The notes under the pieces: model-generated
The model's input: only the letters and a program-made list of their open reading frames with translations
Told to the model about the DNA's origin: nothing
The model's database searches: none
Shown here: piece after piece, positions 35,295 through 44,055 of the stretch
Position numbering within the stretch: position 1 is the first letter of the stretch
How the letters are laid out: every line of letters starts with the position of its first letter
Position numbers and translations under genes: made by a program
Assembly (NCBI RefSeq): GCF_019100495.1
Contig: NZ_JAHRVA010000002.1
Location: forward strand, 181,834 to 245,833
Direction: 5' to 3'
Length of the DNA: 64,000 nucleotides
DNA from: Falsochrobactrum tianjinense
GTDB taxonomy: Bacteria; Pseudomonadota; Alphaproteobacteria; Rhizobiales; Rhizobiaceae

Positions 35295-37196
35295 TCAGCG
35301 CCTGCGCACTTTGTCCCAGACATCGCACAGGCGGCGATAGCGAGCGGCCATGTCCGTTACGGCATCCCGGTCGCTGATGGCGCCGCTCAGCCATTTGCGG
35401 GCGGCATCGCCGAAGATGGTGCGCCCCACTGCGAAACCTTTCACGAGATCAAAGCCTGCCGCAACCTTGAGGCTTTGTTCAAGCTCTTCCGCTGGCGCGT
35501 CGAGACCCAGAACCACTATACCACGCGTATGCGGGTCGTTGCGGGTGATGGCCTCGCAGGCATTGGCCCAGGCGGCCCTGGTTTTCATAGGTTCCAGTTT
35601 CCACCAGTCGGGACAAACGCCGATCTGGTAGAAACGCTCGATCACTTTCGCCGTGGTCGTGTCATCGACAGGTCCGGCCTTGGAAGGGATCACTTCCAGA
35701 AGAAACTCCAGCCGGTTGCGGCGGGCAGCAGCGAAGAGCCGTGCCACGGTTTCTTCCTGCTGGCGCTTCATGTCGTCCGTATCTTGCGGATTATAGAAGC
35801 AGAGCAGTTTTACCACATGCTCGACCGGCCATTCGACAAGCGAGCCGCAATCGGGGCCCAGTTCCGGCTCAAGTTTCAGCGGGCGCGAGCCCGGCCATTC
35901 GGTGGGGCGTCCGATCCACAAGCCGCTGCCCGCAGCTTTGTAAAGTGCATCGCGTCCCAGCCGCCCGTCGCATAATATACCATACCCGCTTTGGCTGTCC
36001 GCAACCTTCAAGGCAGCATCCAGGCACAACTGTTTGAAGTCGCTTATCTTCTCGATACTCGCGCCGGCCTCTGCCGCCATTTCCTCAAGCTGGATGCGAT
36101 GGTCGAAGGCGAATACGCGCATATGCGGCCAGTCGCCATTGCGGTTGGTGGACCAGTGTACCTGTTCCAGCGCCGCATCCTTGCGCAAAGCCTTGTTGCG
36201 AATGCCGGTTTCGAAAAAATACTGCAGTTCTTCCCAGCTTGGATAAGCGGGCGTACAGCCATGGCGCGAAACGGCGAACGCGCCGCAGGCGTTGGCGAAT
36301 TTCAGGCTGGTGGGCCAGTCTTCGCCCTTGAGCCAGCCGCGCAGCAGGCCGGACATGAAGCCGTCGCCCGCGCCAAGCACATTGAAAACCTCGATGGGAA
36401 AGCCCTGTCCGCTTTGTCCCTTGTCGAGGTTGTCTGGAATACCGCCTTCAAAAACCACGGCACCCATCGGCCCGCGCTTGCAGACGAGGGCCGCCTTCGA
36501 GACTTTGCGCACGGCTTTCAACGCTTCCAGCGTGTCGGTCGAGCCGCCCGCGATGTGGAATTCTTCTTCCGTGCCGACGATGAGATCGAAAAGATGCAGA
36601 GTGGATTGCAGCTTGGCGGTGACGGCGGCGGATTCGATGAAGCGGTTCTCCCCGTCGCCATGGCCGGACAGGCCCCATAGATTGGGCCGGTAGTCGATGT
36701 CGAGTGCGGTGCGGCTTCCGTTTTCTCGCGCGAGCCGCAAGGCTTTCAGGACGGCGGCTTCCGTACGTGGATGCGACAGATGTGTCCCGGTGGCGAGGAC
36801 GCAGCCGGCTTCAGCGATGAAGGCAGGATCGATGTCGTCTTCGCAAAGCGCCATGTCAGCGCAGTTCTCGCGATAGAATATCAGCGGAAAATGTTCCTGA
36901 TCGCGAATGCCCAGGATAACGAGCGCTGTCAGCCTTTCGGGGTCGGTTACGATTCCGCGCGTATCCACTCCTTCCCGATCCAGTTCACGCAGCAGAAAAC
37001 GCCCCATATGCTCATCGCCGACACGGGTAATGAGTGCGGATTTGAGGCCGAGACGTGCCGTACCCGTGGCAATATTGGTGGGCGAACCGCCGACATATTT
37101 ATTGAAGGAGGCCATGTCTTCCAGAAGGCCGCCAATCTGCGCGCCGTAGAGATCCACCGAAGACCGGCCAATCGTGATCAAGTCCAGCCGCTTCAC
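35295..37196 (-). CDS. iolC: 5-dehydro-2-deoxygluconokinase fused to a DUF2090 domain
   Basis: About 633 residues. The PfkB kinase domain (residues 1-320) has VGGSPTNIATGTARLG and the catalytic GAGDGFMSGLL. The C-terminal DUF2090 domain (about 330-633) is an aldolase-like barrel of the IolJ/DeoC kind (AFDHRIQLEEMA, GLDAPAEELE). I chose GTG at 37196 because GGAGG lies six bases upstream. Rhizobiales IolC proteins have this fusion, so the aldolase step could be part of the same chain; that is inference. Confidence 0.93.
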   Translation of the reverse strand: MKRLDLITIGRSSVDLYGAQIGGLLEDMASFNKYVGGSPTNIATGTARLGLKSALITRVGDEHMGRFLLRELDREGVDTRGIVTDPERLTALVILGIRDQEHFPLIFYRENCADMALCEDDIDPAFIAEAGCVLATGTHLSHPRTEAAVLKALRLARENGSRTALDIDYRPNLWGLSGHGDGENRFIESAAVTAKLQSTLHLFDLIVGTEEEFHIAGGSTDTLEALKAVRKVSKAALVCKRGPMGAVVFEGGIPDNLDKGQSGQGFPIEVFNVLGAGDGFMSGLLRGWLKGEDWPTSLKFANACGAFAVSRHGCTPAYPSWEELQYFFETGIRNKALRKDAALEQVHWSTNRNGDWPHMRVFAFDHRIQLEEMAAEAGASIEKISDFKQLCLDAALKVADSQSGYGILCDGRLGRDALYKAAGSGLWIGRPTEWPGSRPLKLEPELGPDCGSLVEWPVEHVVKLLCFYNPQDTDDMKRQQEETVARLFAAARRNRLEFLLEVIPSKAGPVDDTTTAKVIERFYQIGVCPDWWKLEPMKTRAAWANACEAITRNDPHTRGIVVLGLDAPAEELEQSLKVAAGFDLVKGFAVGRTIFGDAARKWLSGAISDRDAVTDMAARYRRLCDVWDKVRRR

Positions 37197-37273
37197 TCTT
37201 ATCCTCCCTCGGCGTTTCCGCTTTTCGTTATAGCCGCAGTATCTATGCGTGCGATTCTCCATGCATAGCAGTT

Positions 37274-37328
37274 ATTCCATTTGAGATTAAAATAGATTTA
37301 TTATTCTATTTCAACTGAAAAATGGAAT
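37274..37328. promoter_or_regulatory. Nested inverted repeats upstream of iolC (possible IolR sites)
   Basis: A 9-bp pair ATTCCATTT (37274-37282) and AAATGGAAT (37320-37328) encloses a second pair AATAGA (37291-37296) and TCTATT (37305-37310). RpiR-type IolR of rhizobia is reported to bind GGAA-N6-TTCC-like sites in iol promoters. The AATAGA and ATTCC elements recur upstream of iolG. Confidence 0.5.
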
Positions 37329-37340
37329 GCCCGCTGCCAG

Positions 37341-38171
37341 CTAGCGGGATTGCCGCGCGGTTCCGACAGCGACGGCAAGCGTGATGGCGAGACATAGCGT
37401 TGCAGACAGGGAACGGAAGGCACCGAAATCCACTTCCGAGACCAGCAGGGTCTGGCGGGAGAGCTTGCTCAGCGGACTGACGATCGTATCGGTGATACCC
37501 ACGACATCGATTCCGCGCGCAGCGGCGGCTTCGGTCATGGCGACGGTTTCGGACGAATAGGGGGAAAAGGTGATTGCCAGCAGCACGTCGCCCTTGCGTA
37601 AGGCATGCAGATTTTCGAGTTTGCCGACCGCACTGTGCAGCATGGCGGGGACCTGCATTTTTTCCAGTGCATAGGCGAGATAGCTTGCGACGGGAAAGGC
37701 GCGGCGTATGCCAACGATATGGATTGTTTCGGCACCAGCCAATAGTTCGACCGCCTTTTCCAGTGCTTCCGGTTCAATGGTCTTCAGCAGACCTTCGAGC
37801 GAGGTGCGGCCCGCTTCGGCAAATTCAGCCAGAAGGGCAGGCGCGCTGCCCGCCGCCGTCTCGCGCAGATGCTCAAGCCTTGTGGAATAATCCGGCCAGC
37901 CGCCTGCATAGGATTCACGAAAAAGCTTCTGCATTTCCGAAAAGCCGGAAAAGCCGAGAATCTGGCAGAAACGCATGAAGGCAGAGCTTTGAACGCCCGC
38001 GCCTTCCGCCATTTCAGCCACGGTGGATACGGCGATGCGATCCTGATTGGCGGCAACGAAATCGGCACATTGCTTCAGGCGCTTGGGCAGACGGTCAGAG
38101 ACTTCCAGCAGCCTTGCTTCGAACTCCTTGATGCTGGAAGGTGTAGGGAATTGTGCGGGGGCGGAATCCAT
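37341..38171 (-). CDS. iolR: RpiR-family regulator, IolR-like
   Basis: About 276 residues. The N-terminal helix-turn-helix_6 domain includes FVAANQDRIAVSTVAEMAEGAGVQSSAFMRF. The C-terminal SIS sugar-phosphate domain has VGIRRAFPVASYLAYAL and ITFSPYSSETV. I chose ATG at 38171 with AAAGGA five bases upstream. It lies between iolC (same strand) and the divergent iolG, where an inositol-responsive repressor is expected. Confidence 0.9.
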   Translation of the reverse strand: MDSAPAQFPTPSSIKEFEARLLEVSDRLPKRLKQCADFVAANQDRIAVSTVAEMAEGAGVQSSAFMRFCQILGFSGFSEMQKLFRESYAGGWPDYSTRLEHLRETAAGSAPALLAEFAEAGRTSLEGLLKTIEPEALEKAVELLAGAETIHIVGIRRAFPVASYLAYALEKMQVPAMLHSAVGKLENLHALRKGDVLLAITFSPYSSETVAMTEAAAARGIDVVGITDTIVSPLSKLSRQTLLVSEVDFGAFRSLSATLCLAITLAVAVGTARQSR

Positions 38172-38221
38172 TGCTGTCCTTTCAAAACCGTCTCTTGACA
38201 ATCTTTATGTCACATTCTAGC

Positions 38222-38242
38222 AAAATAGAATAAATATTCCAT
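38222..38242. promoter_or_regulatory. Operator-like repeat between iolR and iolG
   Basis: The segment AAAATAGAATAAATATTCCAT contains GAATA-AA-TATTC, an inverted repeat. It shares the AATAGA and ATTCCAT words with the region before iolC, which suggests one regulator binds both places. Confidence 0.45.
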
Positions 38243-38349
38243 AGCGCATCGAGATTTCTCCCAAATATGTGGGGAACGGATGGCGCGGAATAGCAAAGAC
38301 AGTCTCGCTGGCCAACTGCGAGGGGCCATTTTCTGGGAGGATGAAGGCA

Positions 38350-39354
38350 ATGGTGACACGTCTGGCGCTGCTCGGTGCGGGTCGTATCGGTAAGGTTCAT
38401 GCGGGCGCGATCGCATCCGACCGTCGTGCCAGACTGGTCGCGGTCGCCGATGCCAATCAGGATGCGGCGAAGGCAATCGCCGATGCATCGGGCGCCGAAG
38501 TGCGCACGATTGAAGATATCGAAAAAGCCAATGATGTGGACGCGGTGCTGATCTGTACGCCCACCAACACCCATGCGGATCTTATCGAGCGTTTTGCCCG
38601 CGCCGGCAAGGCGGTTTTTTGCGAAAAGCCGATTGATCTCGATATTGCCCGTGTCCGTGTCTGCCTGAAGGTGATCGAGGATACGGGTGCCAGCGTGATG
38701 CTCGGCTTCAACCGTCGTTTCGATCCGCATTTTGCCGCCGTGCGCAAGGCGATCGATGACGGGCGCATCGGTAATGTGGAAATGGTCACGATCACCAGCC
38801 GTGATCCCGGCGCGCCGCCTGCCGATTATATCAAGGTTTCGGGCGGCATCTTCCGCGACATGACCATTCATGATTTCGACATGGCGCGGTTCCTGCTGGG
38901 CGAGGAAATCGAAAGCGTTTCGGCGTCAGCCTCCGTGCTGGTCGATCCAAAAATCGGCGAGCTGGGCGACTTTGACAGCGCAAGCGTCATCCTGACGACC
39001 CCGTCAGGCCGCCAATGCGTTATTTCCAATTCGCGCCGCGCATCCTACGGTTACGATCAGCGCATAGAGGTGCATGGTTCGCTGGGCGCGGTTTCCGCCG
39101 AAAACCAGCGGCCCGTCTCCATCGAAGTCGCTTCAAAAGATGGGTACAACCGTCCGCCATTGCATGATTTTTTCATGACGCGCTATACGGCGGCATATGC
39201 GGCTGAAATCGGCTCGTTCATAGATGCTCTCGACGGCGGCAAGGCTCCATCGCCTTCTGCCCGAGACGGCTTGCAGGCACTTGCACTCGCGGAAGCGGCT
39301 CTGCGCTCGGTCAAGGAAGGCCGCACCGTTAAAGTTGCGGAAGTTCTTGCGTAA
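38350..39354 (+). CDS. iolG: myo-Inositol 2-dehydrogenase
   Basis: A 334-residue Gfo/Idh/MocA-family oxidoreductase. The NAD site is LLGAGRIGKVHAGAI, the family motif is CEKPIDLD and the catalytic region is GGIFRDMTIHDFDMARFLLG. I chose ATG at 38350, nine bases after GGAGG. It oxidises myo-inositol to scyllo-inosose, the first step of the pathway. It is divergent from iolR and followed 14 bases later by a DUF1612-family gene. Confidence 0.93.
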   Translation: MVTRLALLGAGRIGKVHAGAIASDRRARLVAVADANQDAAKAIADASGAEVRTIEDIEKANDVDAVLICTPTNTHADLIERFARAGKAVFCEKPIDLDIARVRVCLKVIEDTGASVMLGFNRRFDPHFAAVRKAIDDGRIGNVEMVTITSRDPGAPPADYIKVSGGIFRDMTIHDFDMARFLLGEEIESVSASASVLVDPKIGELGDFDSASVILTTPSGRQCVISNSRRASYGYDQRIEVHGSLGAVSAENQRPVSIEVASKDGYNRPPLHDFFMTRYTAAYAAEIGSFIDALDGGKAPSPSARDGLQALALAEAALRSVKEGRTVKVAEVLA

Positions 39355-39368
39355 GGAGCCAATTTCAT

Positions 39369-40478
39369 TTGCCTTTTGCCGCGATCGGCTGCGATATGCG
39401 GAACATGGCCTATGAGTTAGACAATCTGCCGCTGCAAGACCTTTTCATGCCTGTGAGCAGCGCGACAGCGGCGCTGGCGAGGCTCGACGAGCGGCTGGCG
39501 CGTTCGCCCATTCGCGACGGGATGTTGCAGCGCATGCATATGCATGATGCTGTCGCATCCATGTGGCTCGAGGGTGAACTGGTGCATATGGAAGATCTCG
39601 TTCTGCACGATGCACTTATGGACAGCCGCATGCCGAGCCATGCGCTGACCATTGCCCATGCGGTTTTGCGCATGCGCAGGCAGATCAGCGGTCGCTCCGC
39701 CAGTTGGGCGTTGAGCCCAACGGGCATGCAGCAGTTGCTGGGACGCAATCTGGATGTAGCGCCTGCAAGGGAGATCGATCGCTCCGATTCTGAAGACGAT
39801 GGCGATGATCCGCTGCTCGACGATATCGATGCACTGCTGGCGCGCACCGACGCGCTTCTGGAAGGCGTGGTCACGGAAGCGCGCAAGCCGGATATGGCTG
39901 GCCGCGACGCGTTGCTTTATGATGACGACTGGGACGAAGATGCACGGTTGCAGGAATGGCGGGATTGTTTTGCGGCAACCGCGCATCTGCCGCCGCTCTT
40001 GCGAGCGACGATCATGCACGATGCATGGTTTTCGCTGGAGGTGGTGCAGCGTTCCTCATGGATCGGCAGACTTCTGACCGCAGCTTTCCTGCGGCAGTCG
40101 GGTATTGCGGCAAACCACCTTCCGGCGATCAGCCTCGGTCTGCGGTCGAAGCGGCCCGATGAGCGACGGTCGCCCAACCGGTTGATCCGTTTGAAGACTT
40201 TCTTGTCTGCCATTGAGGAGGCAGCGGAAGTCAGTATGAAAGAGCATGATCGGCTGATGCTTGCGCGTGAGCAGATGCAGCGCAAGCTGAAGGGCAGGCG
40301 CTCCAATTCACGCCTGCCACAATTAATGGAGCTGATCCTGCGCAGTCCACTGGTTTCAAGCCAGATCGTCGAGAAAGAATTGCAGGTCACGCAGCAGGGA
40401 GCGCTCAAGCTGATTGCAGAGCTTAATCTGCGCGAGATCACCGGTCGCGGGCGGTTTCGTGCTTGGGGCGTGCTCTAA
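39369..40478 (+). CDS. DUF1612/RHE_PE00001-family protein with C-terminal helix-turn-helix
   Basis: About 369 residues. The N-terminal part resembles the DUF1612 family (SMWLEGELVHMEDLVLHDAL). A central acidic linker (SDSEDDGDDPLLDDIDAL) follows. The C-terminal region VVSSQIVEKELQVTQQGALKLIAELNLREITGRGRFR-type sequence (about 330-360) is a helix-turn-helix. AAGGAG lies ten bases before the TTG at 39369; ATG codons at 39396 and 39405 are alternatives. It is probably read with iolG. The family occurs on rhizobial plasmids and its role is unknown. Confidence 0.75.
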   Translation: MPFAAIGCDMRNMAYELDNLPLQDLFMPVSSATAALARLDERLARSPIRDGMLQRMHMHDAVASMWLEGELVHMEDLVLHDALMDSRMPSHALTIAHAVLRMRRQISGRSASWALSPTGMQQLLGRNLDVAPAREIDRSDSEDDGDDPLLDDIDALLARTDALLEGVVTEARKPDMAGRDALLYDDDWDEDARLQEWRDCFAATAHLPPLLRATIMHDAWFSLEVVQRSSWIGRLLTAAFLRQSGIAANHLPAISLGLRSKRPDERRSPNRLIRLKTFLSAIEEAAEVSMKEHDRLMLAREQMQRKLKGRRSNSRLPQLMELILRSPLVSSQIVEKELQVTQQGALKLIAELNLREITGRGRFRAWGVL

Positions 40479-41380
40479 ATTTTCCTCATGCAATTGTCGC
40501 GCAGGTGGTTTGCAAAGAGCTGAAATTCTGCGCGCCGCGCGGCATTGGGGCGCCAGACGAGCACGAGTGACCGGTAATTGTGCTGGCCCTCATAAGGGAC
40601 GATACTGAGTTCAGTCCCGCGTGTCACACCTGCCTTGACTGCAATCTCGGGCAGAAGCGTTACGCCCATACCGAATTCGACCAGCTGCACCAGCGTCATG
40701 ATGCTGGTGGCGTGCACGTCACCGCTCATCTGCGTGGGTTTCGAGCCGATGGCAGTCATCACATGTTCGCGCAGGCAATGCCCGGTTTCGAGCAAGAGGA
40801 AAGGCTGGTCCTGAAGGTCGCTCGCATCCACCCGGTCGCGGTTGGCCAGCGCGTGGTCCCGCCGCACCGCCAGAAAAAACGGATCGCGGCCAATTTCCGC
40901 CACCTCGAATTCGTCAAGATCATAAGGGTGGGCGACAAGGGCCGCATCCAGAGAACCCGAACGCAGGCTGTCCAGCAGTGGCCGTGTAAGGCCCTCGCGC
41001 ACGGTCAACTGAAGCTCGGGGAAGGTCCCGGCGGTCGCAGGCAGAATTTTCGGCAGCAGAAATGGCGCAATGGACGGGATGATACCCATGCGCAGTCGTG
41101 TGGTCAGTGGACGTTCTGCCTGACGGGCATGTTCCGGCAGCTCTTCAATCAGGGCGACGATGTCGCGGGCGCGGGCGAGAAAATCCTCACCAGCGGGAAG
41201 CAATTGCATGCGTCGCCCCGTGCGATCGATAAGCGTAACGCCGAGCTCGGCTTCAAGCGCCTGAATGGCTGCACTCAATGTGGATTGCGTTACGCCAACC
41301 GTGTCCGCTGCCCGCGAAAATGAGCCAGCATGAACAAGCGCGAGAAAATAATGGAGTTGACGCACACTGATATTGAGCAT
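40475..41380 (-). CDS. oxyR: LysR-family peroxide regulator OxyR
   Basis: A 301-residue OxyR-like regulator. The N-terminal winged helix is SVRQLHYFLALVHAGSFSRA to STLSAAIQALE. The redox domain contains LLLETGHCLREHVMTAIGSK, with the peroxidatic cysteine (Cys199 of E. coli OxyR). The partner cysteine nine residues later (Cys208 in E. coli) is an isoleucine here. It is divergent from ahpC, with a four-part OxyR operator between them. The 3-prime end overlaps the DUF1612 gene end by four bases (convergent). Confidence 0.92.
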   Translation of the reverse strand: MLNISVRQLHYFLALVHAGSFSRAADTVGVTQSTLSAAIQALEAELGVTLIDRTGRRMQLLPAGEDFLARARDIVALIEELPEHARQAERPLTTRLRMGIIPSIAPFLLPKILPATAGTFPELQLTVREGLTRPLLDSLRSGSLDAALVAHPYDLDEFEVAEIGRDPFFLAVRRDHALANRDRVDASDLQDQPFLLLETGHCLREHVMTAIGSKPTQMSGDVHATSIMTLVQLVEFGMGVTLLPEIAVKAGVTRGTELSIVPYEGQHNYRSLVLVWRPNAARRAEFQLFANHLRDNCMRKI

Positions 41381-41399
41381 GGAATCGAGTATCTGCCTT

Positions 41400-41436
41400 A
41401 TCGCTAAAAACGATGATAATGATCGCTTTAATCGCT
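41400..41436. promoter_or_regulatory. OxyR operator between oxyR and ahpC
   Basis: ATCG-N7-CGAT-N7-ATCG-N7-CGCT. Four tetranucleotides with exact seven-base spacing is the arrangement of the OxyR tetramer site (ATAG-N7-CTAT-N7-ATAG-N7-CTAT in E. coli). It lies directly against the -35 element of the ahpC promoter, where an activator would touch RNA polymerase. Confidence 0.8.
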
Positions 41437-41465
41437 TTGACCGATGGAGGCAAGATGGCTATAAC
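41437..41465 (+). promoter_or_regulatory. Sigma-70 promoter of ahpC
   Basis: TTGACC (41437-41442) and TATAAC (41460-41465) are separated by 17 bases, directly downstream of the OxyR operator. The transcript would have a leader of about 70 bases. Confidence 0.8.
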
Positions 41466-41539
41466 CGACTCGCAAGCGGGAAATTCTGAAGCTTCTGAAT
41501 TTTCTGCATAACATTTGAATTTTACAGGTAGGTTTTAAA

Positions 41540-42094
41540 ATGCTCGGTATCGGCGACAAGCTTCCTTCTTTCAAGGTAACCGGTGTAAAGCCCGGCTTCA
41601 ATTTCCACGAAGAAAACGGCGTTTCGGCATTTGAAGAATTGACCGAACAGAGCTTCGAAGGCAAGTGGAAGGTCATCTTCTTCTACCCGAAGGATTTCAC
41701 CTTCGTCTGCCCGACGGAAATCGCTGAATTTGCCCGTCTGGCTTCGGATTTCGAAGATCGTGATGCGGTTGTTCTCGGCGGCTCGACCGACAACGAATTC
41801 GTAAAGCTCGCATGGCGTCGCGACCACAGCGACCTCGACAAGCTGCCGATCTGGTCCTTCGCTGACACCAACGGTTCGCTGGTTGACGGTCTGGGTGTTC
41901 GCTCGCCGGATGGCGTTGCGTATCGCTACACCTTCGTTGTCGATCCTGACAACACCATTCAGCACGTCTATGCGACCAACCTCAATGTTGGCCGCGCGCC
42001 GAAGGACACGCTGCGCGTGCTCGACGCTTTGCAGACCGATGAGCTGTGCCCATGCAACCGCGAAGTCGGTGGCGAGACGCTCAAGGCTGCCTGA
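41540..42094 (+). CDS. ahpC: Alkyl hydroperoxide reductase AhpC (peroxiredoxin)
   Basis: A 184-residue AhpC/TSA peroxiredoxin. The peroxidatic cysteine is in DFTFVCPTEI and the resolving cysteine in DELCPCNRE. It belongs to the AhpC form that works with AhpD rather than AhpF, as encoded next to it. It reduces hydrogen peroxide and organic peroxides in the cytoplasm. An OxyR site and a good promoter lie upstream. Confidence 0.96.
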   Translation: MLGIGDKLPSFKVTGVKPGFNFHEENGVSAFEELTEQSFEGKWKVIFFYPKDFTFVCPTEIAEFARLASDFEDRDAVVLGGSTDNEFVKLAWRRDHSDLDKLPIWSFADTNGSLVDGLGVRSPDGVAYRYTFVVDPDNTIQHVYATNLNVGRAPKDTLRVLDALQTDELCPCNREVGGETLKAA

Positions 42095-42114
42095 TCGGCC
42101 CGACGGTTTTACGG

Positions 42115-42142
42115 AAAGGCGGGTTAAAGCCCGCCTTTCTTT
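42115..42142 (+). terminator. Terminator-like hairpin between ahpC and ahpD
   Basis: The stem AAAGGCGGG / CCCGCCTTT with a six-base loop is followed by CTTTTG. It probably lowers ahpD expression relative to ahpC. Confidence 0.75.
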
Positions 42143-42169
42143 TGTCCTGCAACAAGAAAAGAGGGTTCC

Positions 42170-42697
42170 ATGTCGATTGATGACCTGAAGTCAAGAATTC
42201 CGGATTTCGCCAAGGATGTCCGTCTTAATCTGTCTTCCATGGCGAGCGATGAAACGCTGACATCGCAGCAGAAATACGGCCTGTTCGTAGCCTGCGCCAT
42301 TGCTTCGCGCAATGCCGATGTGCGCAAGGCGTTTGTCGCTGAAGCAGCCTCCAAGGTCGATGCATCCGTCATTCAGGCGGCCAAGTCGGCAGCGTCGATC
42401 ATGGGTATGAACAATATCTATTATCGTTTCGTACATTTGGCCACCAACAAGGATTACCGCACCATGCCGGCCAAGCTGCGCATGAACGTGATCGGCAATC
42501 CGGGGGTCGACAAGCTTGACTTCGAACTCTGGTCGCTGGCTGTTTCGGCCATCAATGGCTGCGGCATGTGCATCGATGCGCATGAAGATGTGTTGCGCAA
42601 GGCAGGCGTTACGACGGAAACGATTCAGGCGGCTGTGCGTTTCGCATCGATCATCCAGTCGGTTGCCATTGCACTTGAAGCGGCTGACGTCGAATAA
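42170..42697 (+). CDS. ahpD: Alkyl hydroperoxidase AhpD
   Basis: A 175-residue AhpD. The catalytic segment [18 protein letters not shown] contains the CxxC thiols and the histidine. It acts as an adaptor that reduces AhpC. It lies 75 bases after ahpC, separated by an attenuator-like hairpin. Confidence 0.95.
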   Translation: MSIDDLKSRIPDFAKDVRLNLSSMASDETLTSQQKYGLFVACAIASRNADVRKAFVAEAASKVDASVIQAAKSAASIMGMNNIYYRFVHLATNKDYRTMPAKLRMNVIGNPGVDKLDFELWSLAVSAINGCGMCIDAHEDVLRKAGVTTETIQAAVRFASIIQSVAIALEAADVE

Positions 42698-42720
42698 ACA
42701 CGCTTTTCTCAGGCATGATG

Positions 42721-42756
42721 AAAAGCCCGCGCGGATCGCTCCGCGCGGGCTTTTTT
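42721..42756. terminator. Strong bidirectional terminator after ahpD and the MHS gene
   Basis: A 15-bp stem AAAAGCCCGCGCGGA / TCCGCGCGGGCTTTT with a four-base loop and a run of T residues serves both convergent genes. Confidence 0.93.
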
Positions 42757-42774
42757 GATCGCTGCTATCTCGGA

Positions 42775-44055
42775 TCAATCCTTGTGCTTGAAGGTGATGA
42801 AGCCAAAGCCGATCAACGATATGACCGCGGCAAACACCATATAGTAGCCGACATAGTTGAATCCATAATTGGTCGCGAGCCAGGTGGCGATATAAGGCGC
42901 AAGCGATGCACCGAGAATGCCTGCCAGGTTGAAGGCGAGCGACGCCCCCGTATAGCGCACCGCCGTCGGGAAAGGCTCGGCCAGAACAGCGCCGATCGGA
43001 CCGTAAGTCATACCCATCAGTGCAAAACCGATGATGAGGAAGGTGAGGACGCCCGGTGTGCCGGCCGCGAAAAGCGGAGCCATGGCGAAACCATAAGCAC
43101 CGATCAGCAGGGAAACGACGACCATGGTGAAGCGCATTCCGCAACGATCCGACATGAGCGCAGCAATGGGAATGAACAGGCCGAAAAAGACTACGCCAAC
43201 CATCTGGAGAACCAGGAATTCCTCCCGGCTATAACCGAGCGCACGTGTGCCCCAGCCGAGTGAAAACACTGTCATCAGATAGAACAGCACAAAGGTTGCC
43301 ATGGCACCAATGGTGCCCAGGAAAAGGCTCATCTTGTACTTTTTGAACAGCACTGCGGCTGGAACCGACACACGTTCGGCTTTGTCTATGGCCTTCTGGA
43401 ACTCCGGCGTTTCAGCAATACGCAAGCGGATGAAAAGGCCGACGGCTACGAGAATGGCGCTGGCAATGAACGGAATACGCCATCCGAAGGCGAAGAACTG
43501 TTCGTCGGTCAGCGTTTCAGCCAGAAGCAGGAAAACACCCGTTGCGAGGATGAAGCCGACAGGTGCGCCGAGCTGCGGAAACATGCCGTACCAGGTGCGT
43601 TTGCCTTCCGGTGCGTTTTCGGTCGCGAGCAGAACGGCACCGCCCCATTCGCCCCCGAGCCCGAGGCCCTGGCCGAGACGGCAAAGCGCCAGCAGAAGCG
43701 GCGCGACAACGCCGATCGATTCATAGGTCGGCAGGAAACCGATGGCGACCGTCGAAAGCCCCATTGTCATGAGTGCGGCAACCAGCGTTGCCTTGCGGCC
43801 GATCTTGTCGCCGAAGTGACCGAAAATCGCAGCACCGATCGGGCGTGCGAAAAAGGCGATGGCAAAGGTTGCGAAGGATTGCAGCAGCGCGGAATTGCCG
43901 TCGCTTGCCGGGAAAAAAAGATGCGGGAATACGATCACCGCAGCCGTTGCATAAATATAGAAATCGAAGAATTCGATGGTCGTGCCGATCATGCTTGCGG
44001 TCAAGACACGACGCACGGAATTTGCCTGTGGGGCAACCGCTTGAGCGACAGTCAT
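42775..44055 (-). CDS. MHS-family major facilitator (metabolite:proton symporter)
   Basis: A 426-residue transporter with 12 membrane segments. The MHS signatures are GTTIEFFDFYIYATAAV, GHFGDKIGRKATLV, GLGLGGEWGGAVLLATENAP and LGAPVGFILATGVF. Family members take up alpha-ketoglutarate, shikimate, proline or citrate; the substrate here cannot be read. It has its own promoter region upstream and is not linked by position to the neighbours. Confidence 0.9.
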   Translation of the reverse strand: MTVAQAVAPQANSVRRVLTASMIGTTIEFFDFYIYATAAVIVFPHLFFPASDGNSALLQSFATFAIAFFARPIGAAIFGHFGDKIGRKATLVAALMTMGLSTVAIGFLPTYESIGVVAPLLLALCRLGQGLGLGGEWGGAVLLATENAPEGKRTWYGMFPQLGAPVGFILATGVFLLLAETLTDEQFFAFGWRIPFIASAILVAVGLFIRLRIAETPEFQKAIDKAERVSVPAAVLFKKYKMSLFLGTIGAMATFVLFYLMTVFSLGWGTRALGYSREEFLVLQMVGVVFFGLFIPIAALMSDRCGMRFTMVVVSLLIGAYGFAMAPLFAAGTPGVLTFLIIGFALMGMTYGPIGAVLAEPFPTAVRYTGASLAFNLAGILGASLAPYIATWLATNYGFNYVGYYMVFAAVISLIGFGFITFKHKD

